Source: Massospora cicadina
Lineage: Eukaryota > Entomophthoromycota > Entomophthoromycetes > Entomophthorales > Entomophthoraceae
Assembly: GCA_022478985.1 (NCBI GenBank)
Contig: JAKSZP010000154.1
Location: forward strand, 103,955 to 167,954
Reading direction: 5' to 3'
Length of the DNA: 64,000 bases
Shown: piece after piece, positions 23,076 through 33,334 of the stretch
How positions within the stretch are numbered: the stretch's first letter is position 1
Layout: each line of letters starts with the position of its first letter
Notes under the pieces: generated by a model
What the model was told of the DNA's origin: nothing
The model's input: only the letters and a program-made list of their open reading frames with translations
Databases searched by the model: none
Made by a program: the position numbers and the translations under genes

Positions 23076-24268
23076 TGTTGGGATTTTTGCCCATATTCCC
23101 AGCCGACTAGATTACCAGGGGTCACTAGGGGATAATTCCCTTTAGCAAAGTGGATTAGATATCAGTTGACCCTGATGTTGGGGTAATAATGTTTGGGGGA
23201 AATTAGGTAATTCGCCTGAGTCAATTCCATTGGGGATTAATCTGGGTGAATGCTTATGATCTCATTGGGCAGAGCTGCCAATGAGCGGGGCATCTGATAT
23301 TTGATTAATGATTAATTATCAGGTGTACCAATTGGGATTGGTCAGGTTTCATCACCAACCAATTGGGAATTTAAGGATCAAGTTGTGAGTCTAGTAATAC
23401 CGTCTGCAACTAGCGAATTGATCAGTTGGGTTGCAACCTTCCTTAATGGGTAACAAATCCCATTACCTAAGCAAGTCACTTGAAAATATGGTTGGTTTTC
23501 TGGTATTGAGAGGAAAACGTTAGGGACATGTTGTCTGACTCTTTCTATTTTAGGTCTTGAGGATGTTCAAAGATAGAATCCTAGCCAGGATGTGGAAGAG
23601 CATCACTGATGAGATGACAATGGGTAATTCAATGGCAATGGCTGCAGTTTCATCAATGAGGTGCCAACCAAGTTTTGGGTGCTGTATTCCCACTATAAAT
23701 TACCCTAAGAATTCACTTAATAAAAAACACTTTATAATTTAATAAAGAAACAGCACTTTACAGAACACTTTACCATTTCAAGTTCTAATCTTTCTTAAAG
23801 ATTATTGCTGTATGCTTTAATTGAGAGACTCTTTAGGATAAAGAGTAAGGATCTGAGCGTGGATCCATAGAAGATAAGCTGAGTTGAATTGGGGTTTGCT
23901 GCCAACTTTGTGTCACTAGATAGAAGTCATAAACAAGGATCTGAATGTGGATCAAGTTAGTAGATCGGTGTATCCCCCTTTAGGTTGGGACCACCTAATA
24001 CTAAAAAAAGAGTGTGGATCAAATTAGGCGACATAAGGGAACAAATCCCTATTGAGGACATCTTAAGTACTTCTGAGTGGAAATACTGGTCAAGCGTTGA
24101 CCCCAATACTATTACTTTATTTAATACAGATAATAGTCTCCATAATAATATCAAATGAATACATATTACTATCAGACAACGCAGAGAATTGCACAACACC
24201 AAACCTGTGCAGTTAATTAATTTAGGGGTAAAAGCCGAGAATATTTAAGAGACCATTTATTTCTAACA
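23076..24268 (+). mobile_element. S1: solo LTR (1,193 bp) in the C2 integrase gene
   Basis: It starts TGTTGGGATT, ends TTCTAACA, and is flanked by a perfect 5-bp duplication, CCAAG (23071-23075 and 24269-24273). Removing the insert plus one CCAAG rejoins the integrase reading (GPHLVEK at ~24290 to NGALCLKLPP at ~23065). No gag or pol code and no internal direct repeat is visible, so it is best read as a solo LTR left by recombination between two LTRs. The orientation is arbitrary. No related copy was found in the window. Confidence 0.8.
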
Positions 24269-24273
24269 CCAAG

Positions 24274-25160
24274 TCTTTCTCCACCAAGTGGGGACCCAAG
24301 CGGCTACTTAAAAACTTATGTGAGGGCAACTGCATCCACAAATGGCGCATGTTGAGCATGACATAAAACCCCACTTTGATTTCATGCGCCAGGAGCCACT
24401 TCCAGTTTGCAAACTGTTTGTAATCACTTATAGCCGTGGTTAGGGGCTCTCAAACCAAGGACTGTTGGCCCAAATATGCTGGACATGGACGGAGGTTGCT
24501 GGTACCTCTGGGCGAAGACATGGTCCAATTGAAAATGAGATGTTATAACCTAAGGTTGCTTTGTAGGGGAAAACCAGTGGAAGCATGCATTCCGTCATTA
24601 AATGCAAACTGAGTGAGAGGAAGGTCATTGGCCCAGGTATCCTGAGAAGCTGCAGCGTAACACCGCATGTACTGTTCCAGGATTTGATTAACCCGTTCCA
24701 TTTGCCCATTGGACTGAGGATGATATGTAGTGGAACAACAGGTGTAATCTTCAAGATTGCCAAGAGCTTGTTCCAGATTTGAGCTGTGAACTTGGGCCCA
24801 CAGTCGCTGAAAATTTCCTGTGGAAGGCTTAATGTAGAGAACACATGTCGCATGAAGAGATTGGCAGTTTCCTCAGAAGTAATAGTTGAAGAGCATGGGA
24901 TTAATGGGTAATACATTTTAAGCAGTCAATAACCATTATTACAGCTGTAAAGCCATTGGAACTGGGAAGTTCAGCAATAAAGTCCATGGACACCAATGTC
25001 CATGGACCCTCTGCCTGCTGTAAGAGGTGAAGGAGACCATTTCTTCCAGACCGGACCAACTTTGCCCACGCAAAAGTTACATAGTCTGCAATTTAGGCTG
25101 GAACATCCTTTGAAAATACCGCCCATCTATAGGCATGCTTGATCAAGTCATCACACTTCT
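24274..25160 (-). pseudogene. C2 integrase core (broken)
   Basis: Minus-strand blocks: a CRLCNFC-like zinc-binding end (~25100), GPWTLVSMDFIAELP (~25010), VIDCLK (~24940), LPQEIFSDCGPKFTAQIW (~24835-24780, the DxGxxF catalytic block), YHxSP-like code (~24740), YKATLGYN (~24570), then ISDYKQFANWK and VGFYVMLNMRHLW (~24430-24350), and finally SRLGPHLVEK at the S1 insertion. The order and wording match C1 closely (LTQEIVSNRCTQFTAQFW, YEATLGYN). Frames shift repeatedly, so it is inactive. Confidence 0.85.
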
Positions 25161-25299
25161 TATTTCTTGGATGCCTGACGGCAGAAGGATCGTTATGAGC
25201 CTGAATTACTTTGGTTTAAAGGAGGAAAGGAACCCAAACCTGTGACCAAAATTGAATGAGGCCCTCGGTCAGATAATACAAGGAATGTTTTTGATGCAA

Positions 25300-27082
25300 G
25301 TAGAGACAACAGCTTCAGAAGATTCACGCCTTCTGCACAGGCAGTTTGGCTGCTAAAACTGGGCTAAAAGGGAAAGTCTTGATCTAAGTCTGCTGTCAAG
25401 ACCACAGGAGGTACAAGGGATAAGATTTGGGTGGGGGGAATGGTTTTGACCAGATCTGCCTCATCTGAGTCATCAGGATAATGTGCGTGGGGTTGCGACT
25501 TAGGAAGTCTGGATGGACATTCTAAGCTCCATTTACAAACTACTACTTGAAGTTAAAGCTAACAAATCCCTGTAGTTTTGAGCCTGCTGGTGTGCCAACT
25601 TCTGTGGCTTGCAGAAATAAAGAAGAGCTTGATAATCTTTACGCACTGTTAACTCATGCTGAGCGCTCTGAAAAAGGTACCATCAATGGGTCAAGGCCCA
25701 CGCTACAGCTGCCAGCTTCTTATCATAGATAGTCCAAGGCTTTTCAGTTGGAGAGAATTTTCGGGAAAAATAGATGACTGGATGCTCCAACCCATCATGC
25801 TCCTGAAGCAAGACAGCACCAACTGCAACAGATGATGCATCATATGCTACAACACTGAGTTTGAATGGATCTGCATATTTTAGGATGGGGGTAGACAGAA
25901 AAACCTCTTTATTTGACTAAAATTCCTGCTTTCACTCTCGTCCAGTGAAAGGGGACATCCTTACTTGTGAGCGGATGGAGGTGGCTGCTAACTGGGATAG
26001 GGCAGGGGTTTTTTAAGAAAATGATAGTGGCCAAGAAGCTTTATAATTGCTTTTGGGTCATTGGAGTCGTTCATACACTGATGGCGTCCAGCTTACTGAG
26101 GGGGAATAGAGTACTTATCCTTTAAGACGATATTTCCCAAGAAGATAACTCCTCCCTGTAAAAATCGCATTTTGAAGGCTCAACGAACAGGCCAGATTTA
26201 TGCAAGACAGCAACTACCACCTCCAAGTCCTTTACATGTTGTTTGGGAGTAGGGGAGAGTACCAATATATCATCAATGTAAGTGACTGTGCAGGTGAACT
26301 GGAAATCACCCAGCACACTATTAATCATCCTTTGAATGTGGCTGGCGCATTCTTTAGAACAAAAGGCATCACTAAAAATTGGAATATGCCTGCTTCATTA
26401 AGGTTGCGGTATGCCATTCCTGGCCTTCTGTCAACCAAATCTGATTGAAGGCATTATAAAATATCTAGTTTTGAGAGCACATGCGATTTGGCAATTGCTT
26501 GACTGATTGTCTGTTTCAAAGGCAGTGGGTAGGGATCATGAACTGTGATCTTTTTAAGGTGACCATAATCCATGCAGGGACGAATTGAAACATAGCCTTC
26601 TTGGCAAAGACAATGGGAGAGGCAACCAGGGTTGGTTCTTTGAACAATCAACTCTTCATAAGCATGTCATTTAACCATGCATTGAGGGCAGCCTTTTCCT
26701 CCGCTGTATTTGGGCAGAGTGGGTAGTTTATGTTCACTACCTGCACCGTTGTCCTAAAACCCAAGTCAAATTCTGTATGTGTGGGAAGATGGTCCGCCTT
26801 CTTGTAAGCAAAAATACTTTGTTATCCCATCAACGCTTCTGGAAAATCTGATGGGAGGCCCACAGGGGAAACAAGGGAAGTAACTGATCCATGAACTTGA
26901 GTTTTAGTAAGAGTATCCATTAAGGGAAACTCGCTCTCCTGACCATTGGAGAATGACAGTATATTGACTCAAGGTGAATTCTAACATTCTGCCAAAGCCA
27001 CCAACCCACACCCAAAATTACTTGGAACATTAGGTTTGATATCACTGAGAAACAATCACAAAAACTGAACTGTTGACCAAAT
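25300..27082 (-). pseudogene. C2 reverse transcriptase and RNase H (broken)
   Basis: Minus-strand blocks: protease remnant and linker (27082-26700, with PVPLFGQQFSF at the insertion edge and YKKADHLPTHTEFDLGF at ~26810); WLNDMLMKS and ASPIVFAKKA (~26680-26600); RPCMDYGHLKKITV and DPYPLPL (26580-26520); the catalytic YIDDILVL, intact at ~26285; GLFVEPSKCDFYREEL (~26190-26140). RNase H and connection code follow in pieces to ~25300. This is the enzyme that makes the cDNA. The active-site YIDD is kept, but the frames on either side are broken. Confidence 0.85.
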
Positions 27083-27157
27083 AAGGGTACTGGATGCAGC
27101 TTTCTTTTGCTTTGATAACTAAATCGAAGCCAAATTCAGATTAAAAAATACAAAAAA

Positions 27158-27340
27158 ATGACCGCTCAATTAAGAAAAAGCTTATTGATGTCAATACAAA
27201 TGACGCCTGCTGCCCCAGCTTGGGGTGGTGGTGCGTTGCAATCTAGCATCTTTTGGCTTCCACCAAAGAATGCCTGGGCAGGCTCTGCTAGCCCCCCTAA
27301 TGCTACTGGGCGTTATGTCCCCCCTTGGGACTTAGCCCAC
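27158..27340 (+). pseudogene. ORF1 protein of copy 2, N-terminal part
   Basis: The frame opens at the ATG at 27158 and reads APAWGGG, then TGRYVPPWDLAH, up to the G1 insertion at 27341. Copy 1 has APVWGSD and GQFVPPKYLDAHLAH at the same place. The code resumes at 33335 (HLASFQAV...), so G1 cut this gene in two. The start is supported by the matching position of the copy 1 ATG. Confidence 0.65.
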
Positions 27341-27959
27341 AGTTGGAGATACAACTAAGATGATTGAAAATACTCTAGAGTGAGATTCAATATCTTAGTC
27401 GAATAAGATGGAGAATTCTAAAACGAATATTTCCAATTCTCAATTTGACTGAAGAAAGACTCTTCAGAGTTATCAACCTCCTACAATGGGTGAATTTAAT
27501 AATCAAAGAAACTCAGTAATTCTAGATGGCCAAGTAATTCAAAATGACTAATCATTTGAAGGGGCTAGGCCTCGTTAAGAAGGTTGATTGCATCTAACTA
27601 GAGCTCTATTAGATATGATCATCACGAAATTTATAATAATAATGATAATCAACAATATCAGTCCTCTGATAGGAAAGATCTTATCTCAGGTGAATCAAGG
27701 AAATCTTTGCGAAGAACCACTAAATTTCCCCTATAAATATCTCTGGTTTTTAATTGATAAAGTACCTCAATTCTTGTCTTGCATAGTTTAATTTTGGTCT
27801 ATTTTCATACAGGATTCTGTATATTCAATTGGCATTAACCATAACAACGGAACTAATAACTTTGTTGCACTTAAGTCAATCTTTTCTAGAGTCATGAAAC
27901 TGATAATTTTATAGCCTCAGTAGTGCCTGCTTATAGTAATTTCTCACGAAAATCCAACA
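27341..27959 (+). repeat. G1 5' LTR
   Basis: It matches 32708-33329 along its whole length. CTATAAATAT at 27731-27740 is a good TATA box, in the same place in both LTRs. The ~67-codon open frame seen in both LTRs (27588-27791, 32958-33161) follows from the shared sequence and is not evidence for a gene. Confidence 0.93.
27731..27740 (+). promoter_or_regulatory. TATA box of the G1 LTR promoter
   Basis: CTATAAATAT lies about 390 bp into the 5' LTR and is repeated exactly at 33101-33110 in the 3' LTR. It is the expected core promoter for the element's RNA. Confidence 0.6.
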
Positions 27960-27960
27960 C

Positions 27961-27978
27961 TGGTGCTCCCTGACAGGC
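27961..27978 (+). promoter_or_regulatory. Primer-binding site of G1
   Basis: TGGTGCTCCCTGACAGG begins two bases after the LTR end; TGG is the usual complement of the tRNA CCA end. G3 has TGGTGCTCACTACAGG in the same place (51066). The tRNA cannot be named from the sequence alone. Confidence 0.6.
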
Positions 27979-28019
27979 CTGCTTCCAAGGCTAAGAGGTG
28001 AAAACATACTTTCACAACG

Positions 28020-30050
28020 ATGAATTCATCTAGTAAATTGACTCCCTCTTCTGAGGAATCTATGAGTATCTCCTGATGGGTACACTCAAACTGGAAAGAT
28101 TTGCCTTCAGTTAATATCAGCCATAACCAATTTCAAGCTTCTATAGACTTGGCCATTGAGGGCCCTGACCAAACTATTTATCAGATTTAAGCCGCTAATG
28201 TAGAGGAAACAGTCAAAGGCTTGATAAGAGGGACTAACCAGCCTGGTGCTCGTCCTAATCTCGACCAAGCATCCAAAGTTGCTGACAATATGATGAGTTT
28301 ATACAACTGAGCGGTGTTAATGCCTACCAAAGTTGGTGTGGCTGGAACTGAACAGTACCTCTGGCATTACATACATCCCGCTATATACCATGTACTCCAG
28401 ATCTTTGGCTTGCATCACCTTGAGATTCAGCGCCAGTTGACTCTGGTGCAACAATTTCACTCTCAACTATCCTCGTTCTATGAGACAGCATCTAACTTTA
28501 GATGGAATAATCAGGAATGAATTCTCAATAATAGAAGAGAGATCAATGAACTTCACAACCCAATGGTGAGAATCGAAAAACGGCGTTGTGGCTTACATCA
28601 GCCAATAAATCTCACAATAGGTTAGTGATGCTGCTACCCCATTCAAAACCAAATCTCTACCCTCGAAACTGAGATTACAAGACAGCTGGGAATATTGCAA
28701 GCCCAAAATGGTGACTGCTTTAAGGAACTCGACGTGCTCCTCCAACAACTGATCTGAGTTGTGGATACAATCAGAGAAGGCGGATCTGGCTCTGCTGGTC
28801 CTCAAGGACCTCCGGGCCCATCTAGTTCTCCATCTGTAACTCTGGGACCACCTGGGGAATGTGGTCCCTCTAGTCCAATGGGTCAACAAGGCCCTCTGGG
28901 TCCTTCAGGAAGAGATGGGTAGCAAGGACCCCTGAGACCTCCTGGTCCCCTTGGCTCCTCGCTTCCAACGTCCAATTCTGAACCTTCAATGCTCTTAGTA
29001 TCTCGAGTACAAGCATTAGAAACCCAAATCTGAGCCATAGCTTAAGGGTGTTTCTTATCCTTAGAAGGTCTTCCAACCAATCCAGACTATTCTTTAATCA
29101 ATTTACTGGATGGAGTTGAGAATGCACATTGTCTATGCGATGTAAATCAAACTACTCAAGAAACCCGGTTTGCCTCATTAACAGCATCCATTGGACAGTT
29201 GGCTGCTAAATGTGAAGTACTTGAGACTAAGCAAATAGAGATGGTTGCTGCGATTTCCAACTTAATCTGAGCTCCTACGAATGACCATCTCAACCAATGG
29301 GTCCACAATTTACAAGATGACGTGAACCACTTAAGACAACAGGTTGATCGAGTTCCCCCTCAAGCCCATTTTACAGAGTCTGAACCCTCTGAGGCTGGAC
29401 CTGTCATGATATCAGGTGTACACGTTTTGAACACGGAATCCACCCTCTTCAAACCTACCTTCAAAGATAAGTTTGAACCGGGTGAAGGTAGCATCCATTT
29501 TTTCTTTTTCATATATTAACGCGCCATGGATGGAGCTACTGATCAGCAGAAGGTCCGCCACATCACCTCTTGTATAAGTCAGTTTGCGCAAGAGATCATG
29601 GTTCCTCATCTTAAGGTCTGTACTACTTGGGATCAAGTGAAAACCGCCCTCATCAAGGAATTTGGGAGCGACCAAATCCTCTCCAACCAAAAGCAGGCCT
29701 TCATGAATATTCAAATCAAACGAGGAGAGTCTATCCAGGATTTCGCAAAACGATTCTACCATGAGGCCCATACACTTGCAACTTGCAACTGGATTACCGT
29801 TGATGATGCTATATCAGCCATAATGATTGCATTTGCTTCTCGCACTCAGTTATTATTACATCTGAAGTCCCTGAAACGAAACTTCAGCTCCATTATTGAC
29901 ATTAAGGAAGCGCTTATGGAGATTCCAAATGGGGTGGTACATCCAAGTTCCTCTATTAACCCTCATACTTATATTCATGCGATGCCACCTAAACCTAAAC
30001 TGAAGAAGGAGCCATGCAATTATTGTCTTGTGGGCCATGTGGTATCTTAA
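28020..30050 (+). pseudogene. G1 Gag with coiled-coil flanks, a collagen-like segment and a capsid region (broken)
   Basis: The start is the ATG at 28020. The N-terminal part is helical and Gln-rich (HLEIQRQLTLVQQFHSQL, ~28415). Next comes TLETEITRQLGILQ (~28655), then about 19 Gly-X-Y triplets (28777-28955: GPQGPPGPS, GPPGECGPS, GQQGPLGPSGRDG). A second heptad-like stretch follows (SRVQALETQ; TQETRFASLTASIGQLAAKCEVLETKQ, ~29155-29250). The capsid-like region is at ~29450-29960 (FKPTFKDKFEPGEG, IKRGESIQDFAKRFYHEA). A reduced zinc knuckle reads CNYCLVGH at ~30015. It would form the particle shell. About ten stops and shifts show decay. The collagen-like segment is not a known part of Gag. Confidence 0.85.
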
Positions 30051-30285
30051 TTTTTGGAAAAAGCAAGCGGAGGAATTGAAAAAGAGGAGTCAGCATAGGG
30101 CATGAGGCTCCCTGTGCTGAAATACCTTAGGTGCCTCAATCAAAACCTATTGATTCTTCTACGATTGCTATGTAATATCCGCTCCTGGTGAGCTTGATAT
30201 CTCAGATTAACTATCCAACAAAGACACTATTTCTGCTTATTCTTCTTCTTCTACCTCTAATTCTATTCAATCAATTAATCCCTCG

Positions 30286-30573
30286 GTGTTTTCTATCCCA
30301 AACTTTGGCACTGATGTGACCCAGGTGAAAGTCATCATGCATAAGGTAAAAGTTTTGGCTATCATTGATACAGGATCGCCTATCAATGTAATCTCGTCCA
30401 AACTTATAAAGAAGATCAAATTGGCGCCGGATTTGAACCATTCTCAAGACTATGGAACTGCTGGACCTTCCTACACTAAATCTATAGGAGCCTATTCCTC
30501 TCTTCAGATGCGCTTTGAGAAGCTGGGTGTGTTGGCCCCTGCAGTGGTATTGGATAACAACTGCTACGTTTAA
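30286..30573 (+). pseudogene. G1 aspartic protease, C-terminally truncated
   Basis: VLAIIDTGSPINVISSKLI (~30355) is a retropepsin active site with DTG intact. The frame runs to VVLDNNCY (30573), the point where G3 continues into NMLIGAAFM. In G1 the code jumps straight to reverse-transcriptase palm sequence, so the protease flap and end are deleted. Confidence 0.8.
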
Positions 30574-30574
30574 A

Positions 30575-31470
30575 CGAGCCATGGATGGCTTGTTTGGGGA
30601 TTTGAAGTTTTCTTGTGTTTTCCATCTTTTACTAAAAAAGAGCTTTCTTGTGTTTTAGTTTATCTAGATTATGTTACTGTTTTTTCACGCACTTTTAACG
30701 AGCATTTGGCTCATTTGAAGAAGTTTTTGGCCAACTGCTTTGTGCCTCTCTTAAGCTCAAACCAACGAAGTGTGCTTTTTTAAGACTGAGATGGAATTTT
30801 TAGGCCATAAGGTTAATCACGAGGGTATTTTACCCTTATCTAATAAGGTACAAGCTATTTTGGACATGCATGTTCCCAAAATCTTGTGCAATATCCAAGT
30901 ATTTTTAGGAATGGTTGGTTATTACTGACAATTCATCCCCCATTTTGCGGAAATTGCAGAGCTGCTAGTCTACCTTTTGCATAAGGAAGTTCCCTTTGTA
31001 TGGGAAAAATCCCAACAGAAAACCTTCAATCTGTTGCGCCAAGCCCTAATGAGTGCACCTATCTTATCCCATCCTGACTTTTCCAAACCCTTTATTCTAT
31101 TTACCAATGCCAGGGATATTTCTATTGGAGCCATTCTGGCTCAACATGATACCAATCTGGTTGATCACCCCATCGCATACTATAGTAAAACCCTGTCTAA
31201 GGCTGGACTCAATTATAGCATTACTGAGATAGAATGCCTCGCTGTTTTGGCCGCTATCAAGCATTTCCACCCCTATCTATATGGCAAGCATTTCACTATT
31301 GTGACAGATCATGCTACCCTGAAGTGGTTGCAACAAATGAAGGATCCTGATGGGCGCTTAGCCAGATGGGCGTTAAAGCTCCAAAATTATGATTTTACCA
31401 TTCAACATCACGCTGGGGCTATACATCAAAACGCTGATGGCCTTTCCCAATTGCCTATCTTAACATTATT
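30575..31470 (+). pseudogene. G1 reverse transcriptase (N-terminal half deleted) and RNase H
   Basis: It begins abruptly at RAMDGLFGDLKFSC (30578), equivalent to RAMDTILGVLKLSC of G3, so fingers and most of the palm are missing. The catalytic turn reads VYLDYVTVFS (~30670), with the second aspartate changed. FLGMVGYY is followed by a TGA (CGA in relatives, ~30928). The connection and RNase H are largely open from 30977: LNYSITEIECLAVLAAIKHF, FTIVTDHATLKWLQ, then RLARWALKLQNYDFTI, and HQNADGLSQLP. It is dead because of the deletion. Confidence 0.88.
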
Positions 31471-31479
31471 CTCTGCAGA

Positions 31480-32693
31480 GGAGGATCGCATTTATGACCT
31501 GATTGGTAGACCTGAGCTCTGGTTCCATGAATCTAAGGATGTTGTCTCAAAGTTACAATCCTTAACTGAAGACACTCAGGTCAAAGAAGGTTCATTATAC
31601 AAAAAGTCAGGATCTAAGTGGTTGCCCTTTATTCGGCCTTCTATGAGGACTGGCACTATCATGGAGGCCCACCAAACTGGAGGTCATGGAGCTGTTGCTA
31701 AGACCCTCCAATGGTTAAAAAATCATTGTTACTGGGATAACATGCTGGAATCCGTACATGATGTGCTAGAGTCATTCCTAAAATGCCAACAACAATGTGG
31801 AGGAAATCTGATGTTCCAACACCAAATTATAGGACCTTCCGAACCCTTCTCTACTGTGAGTATTGATGTGATAGGTCATCTCCCTACGGCCACCTATGGA
31901 CATCAATTTATTCTATTAGCTATCAATCATTTCTCTAAATGGATTGAAGCTGTTTCAGTCTCCACAGTCACCGCCAAGGCTACGGCATCTTTCCTTTATA
32001 AACAAGTTTTCACCAGGCATGGCAGCCTAAAAGTCCTGTTATTGGATAATGGGACCAATTTCATATCTCAGGTGGTAGCTGAGCTTACCAAATTAATGGG
32101 TACCTACCAGTCATTCACATCCCCATACAATCCTTCCACTAATGGTGCTGTCAAATGAGCAAATGGTACCCTCGTAACCATTCTTTGAAAGATGGCTTCC
32201 AATGATCCTAGTAAGTGTACCTTTACTTACCCAATGCGATATTAGCTTATAGAGTTAGCTACTATCGTATTATTGGAATGTCTCCGTATAAAGCTTTATG
32301 TGGTCGGGAACCTATCCTACCTTCAAGTGTACAACCCTTACTTGAAAAGGCTACCCTGAAAACCACTGATTTAGCGATGAGAAGGCTGGCTGATGAAATA
32401 GTCTGATTACAAGCACTAGCTTCACGTTCCCTTGCTGCTACCACCTTGAAGGAAGGAACCCAGACCAATTCTAGTAGACCTACGTTACCAGAATATCAAG
32501 TTGGAGACCTTGTACTCTTCTACCACCATAGGCCGGGAGGAAGAATTCATAAACTGGACCCCTTATGGGCTGGTCCTTACTGTATTATCTATTGTCAGGA
32601 TGTTGAATACTTCATTGCCTCTATTGATACTGGTACTGTTATCAATGGAGTGCATAGTAGGTTTCTTCACAAGTATGTGCCCCCTATGTAAGA
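31480..32693 (+). pseudogene. G1 integrase (broken near its end)
   Basis: A long open frame continues from RNase H. It includes a zinc-binding region (GHGAVAKTLQWLKNHCYW at ~31690; FLKCQQQCGGN), the core start VSIDVIGHLPTA (~31855), INHFSKWIEAVS, TRHGSLKVLLLDNGTNF (~32015) and SPYNPSTNGAVK (32130). A TGA follows, where relatives have CGA in ERxNGTL. C-terminal code is at 32215-32691 (NAILAYRV, MSPYKALCGREP, VGDLVLFYHHRPGGR), ending HSRFLHKYVPPM at 32690. There is no chromodomain. It is one of the best-preserved genes in the window. Confidence 0.9.
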
Positions 32694-32707
32694 TCTTGAG
32701 GGGGCAT

Positions 32708-33329
32708 TGTTGGAGATACAAATAAGATGACCAAAAGTACTCTCGATTGAGATTTAATATCTCAGTCTAATAAGATGGAGAAATCTAAAACAAATATTTC
32801 CAATTCTCAATTTGACTGAAGAAAGACTCTTTTGAGTTATTGAACTCCTACAATGTGTGAATTTAATCAACCCAAAGAAACTCAGTAATTCTAGATGGCC
32901 AAGCAATTCAAAATGACTAATCACTTCAAAGGGGCTAGGCCTCATTAAGAAGGTTGATTGCATCTAACTAGAGCTCTTTTAGATATGATCTTCACAAATA
33001 TTATAATAATAATGATAATCAACAATATCAGTCCTCTGGTAGGAAAGATCTTATCTCAGGTGAATCAAGGAAATCCTTGCGAAGAACCACTAAATTTCCC
33101 CTATAAATATCTCTGGTTTTTAATTAATAAAGTACCTCAATTCTCATCTCACATAGTTTAATTTTGATCTATTTTCATACAGGATTCTGTATATTCAAAA
33201 GGCACTAACCATCGCAACAGAACTAATAACTTCATTGCACTAAAGTCAATCTTCACTAGAGTCACGAAACTAATAATTTTGTAGCCTTTGTAGCGCATGC
33301 TTATAGTAATTACTCACGAAATTCCAACA
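32708..33329 (+). repeat. G1 3' LTR
   Basis: It begins TGTTGGAGATACAA after the purine tract and ends TCCAACA, with TSD CCCAC next. It is a full-length match to the 5' LTR, including the TATA box (33101-33110). Confidence 0.93.
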
Positions 33330-33334
33330 CCCAC

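Larger units (their letters stand above)
27341..33329 (+). mobile_element. G1: gypsy element with both LTRs and a perfect TSD
   Basis: 5' LTR 27341-27959 (first base mutated, AGTTGGAG for TGTTGGAG), 3' LTR 32708-33329, ends TGTTGGA...TCCAACA, and a perfect 5-bp duplication CCCAC (27336-27340 and 33330-33334). A primer-binding site starting TGGTGCTCCC follows the 5' LTR at 27961, and GATCTTGAGGGGGCAT precedes the 3' LTR. The interior runs gag, protease, partial reverse transcriptase, RNase H, integrase, in gypsy order and without a chromodomain. The LTRs agree at very roughly nine positions in ten by eye, so the insertion is fairly old. About 1.1 kb of pol is missing compared with G3. Confidence 0.95.

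Noticed and set aside
27588..27791. A ~67-codon frame preserved in both G1 LTRs (also 32958-33161) as a gene.
   Set aside because: Preservation follows from the LTRs being copies of each other. It overlaps the TATA box and shows no protein features.
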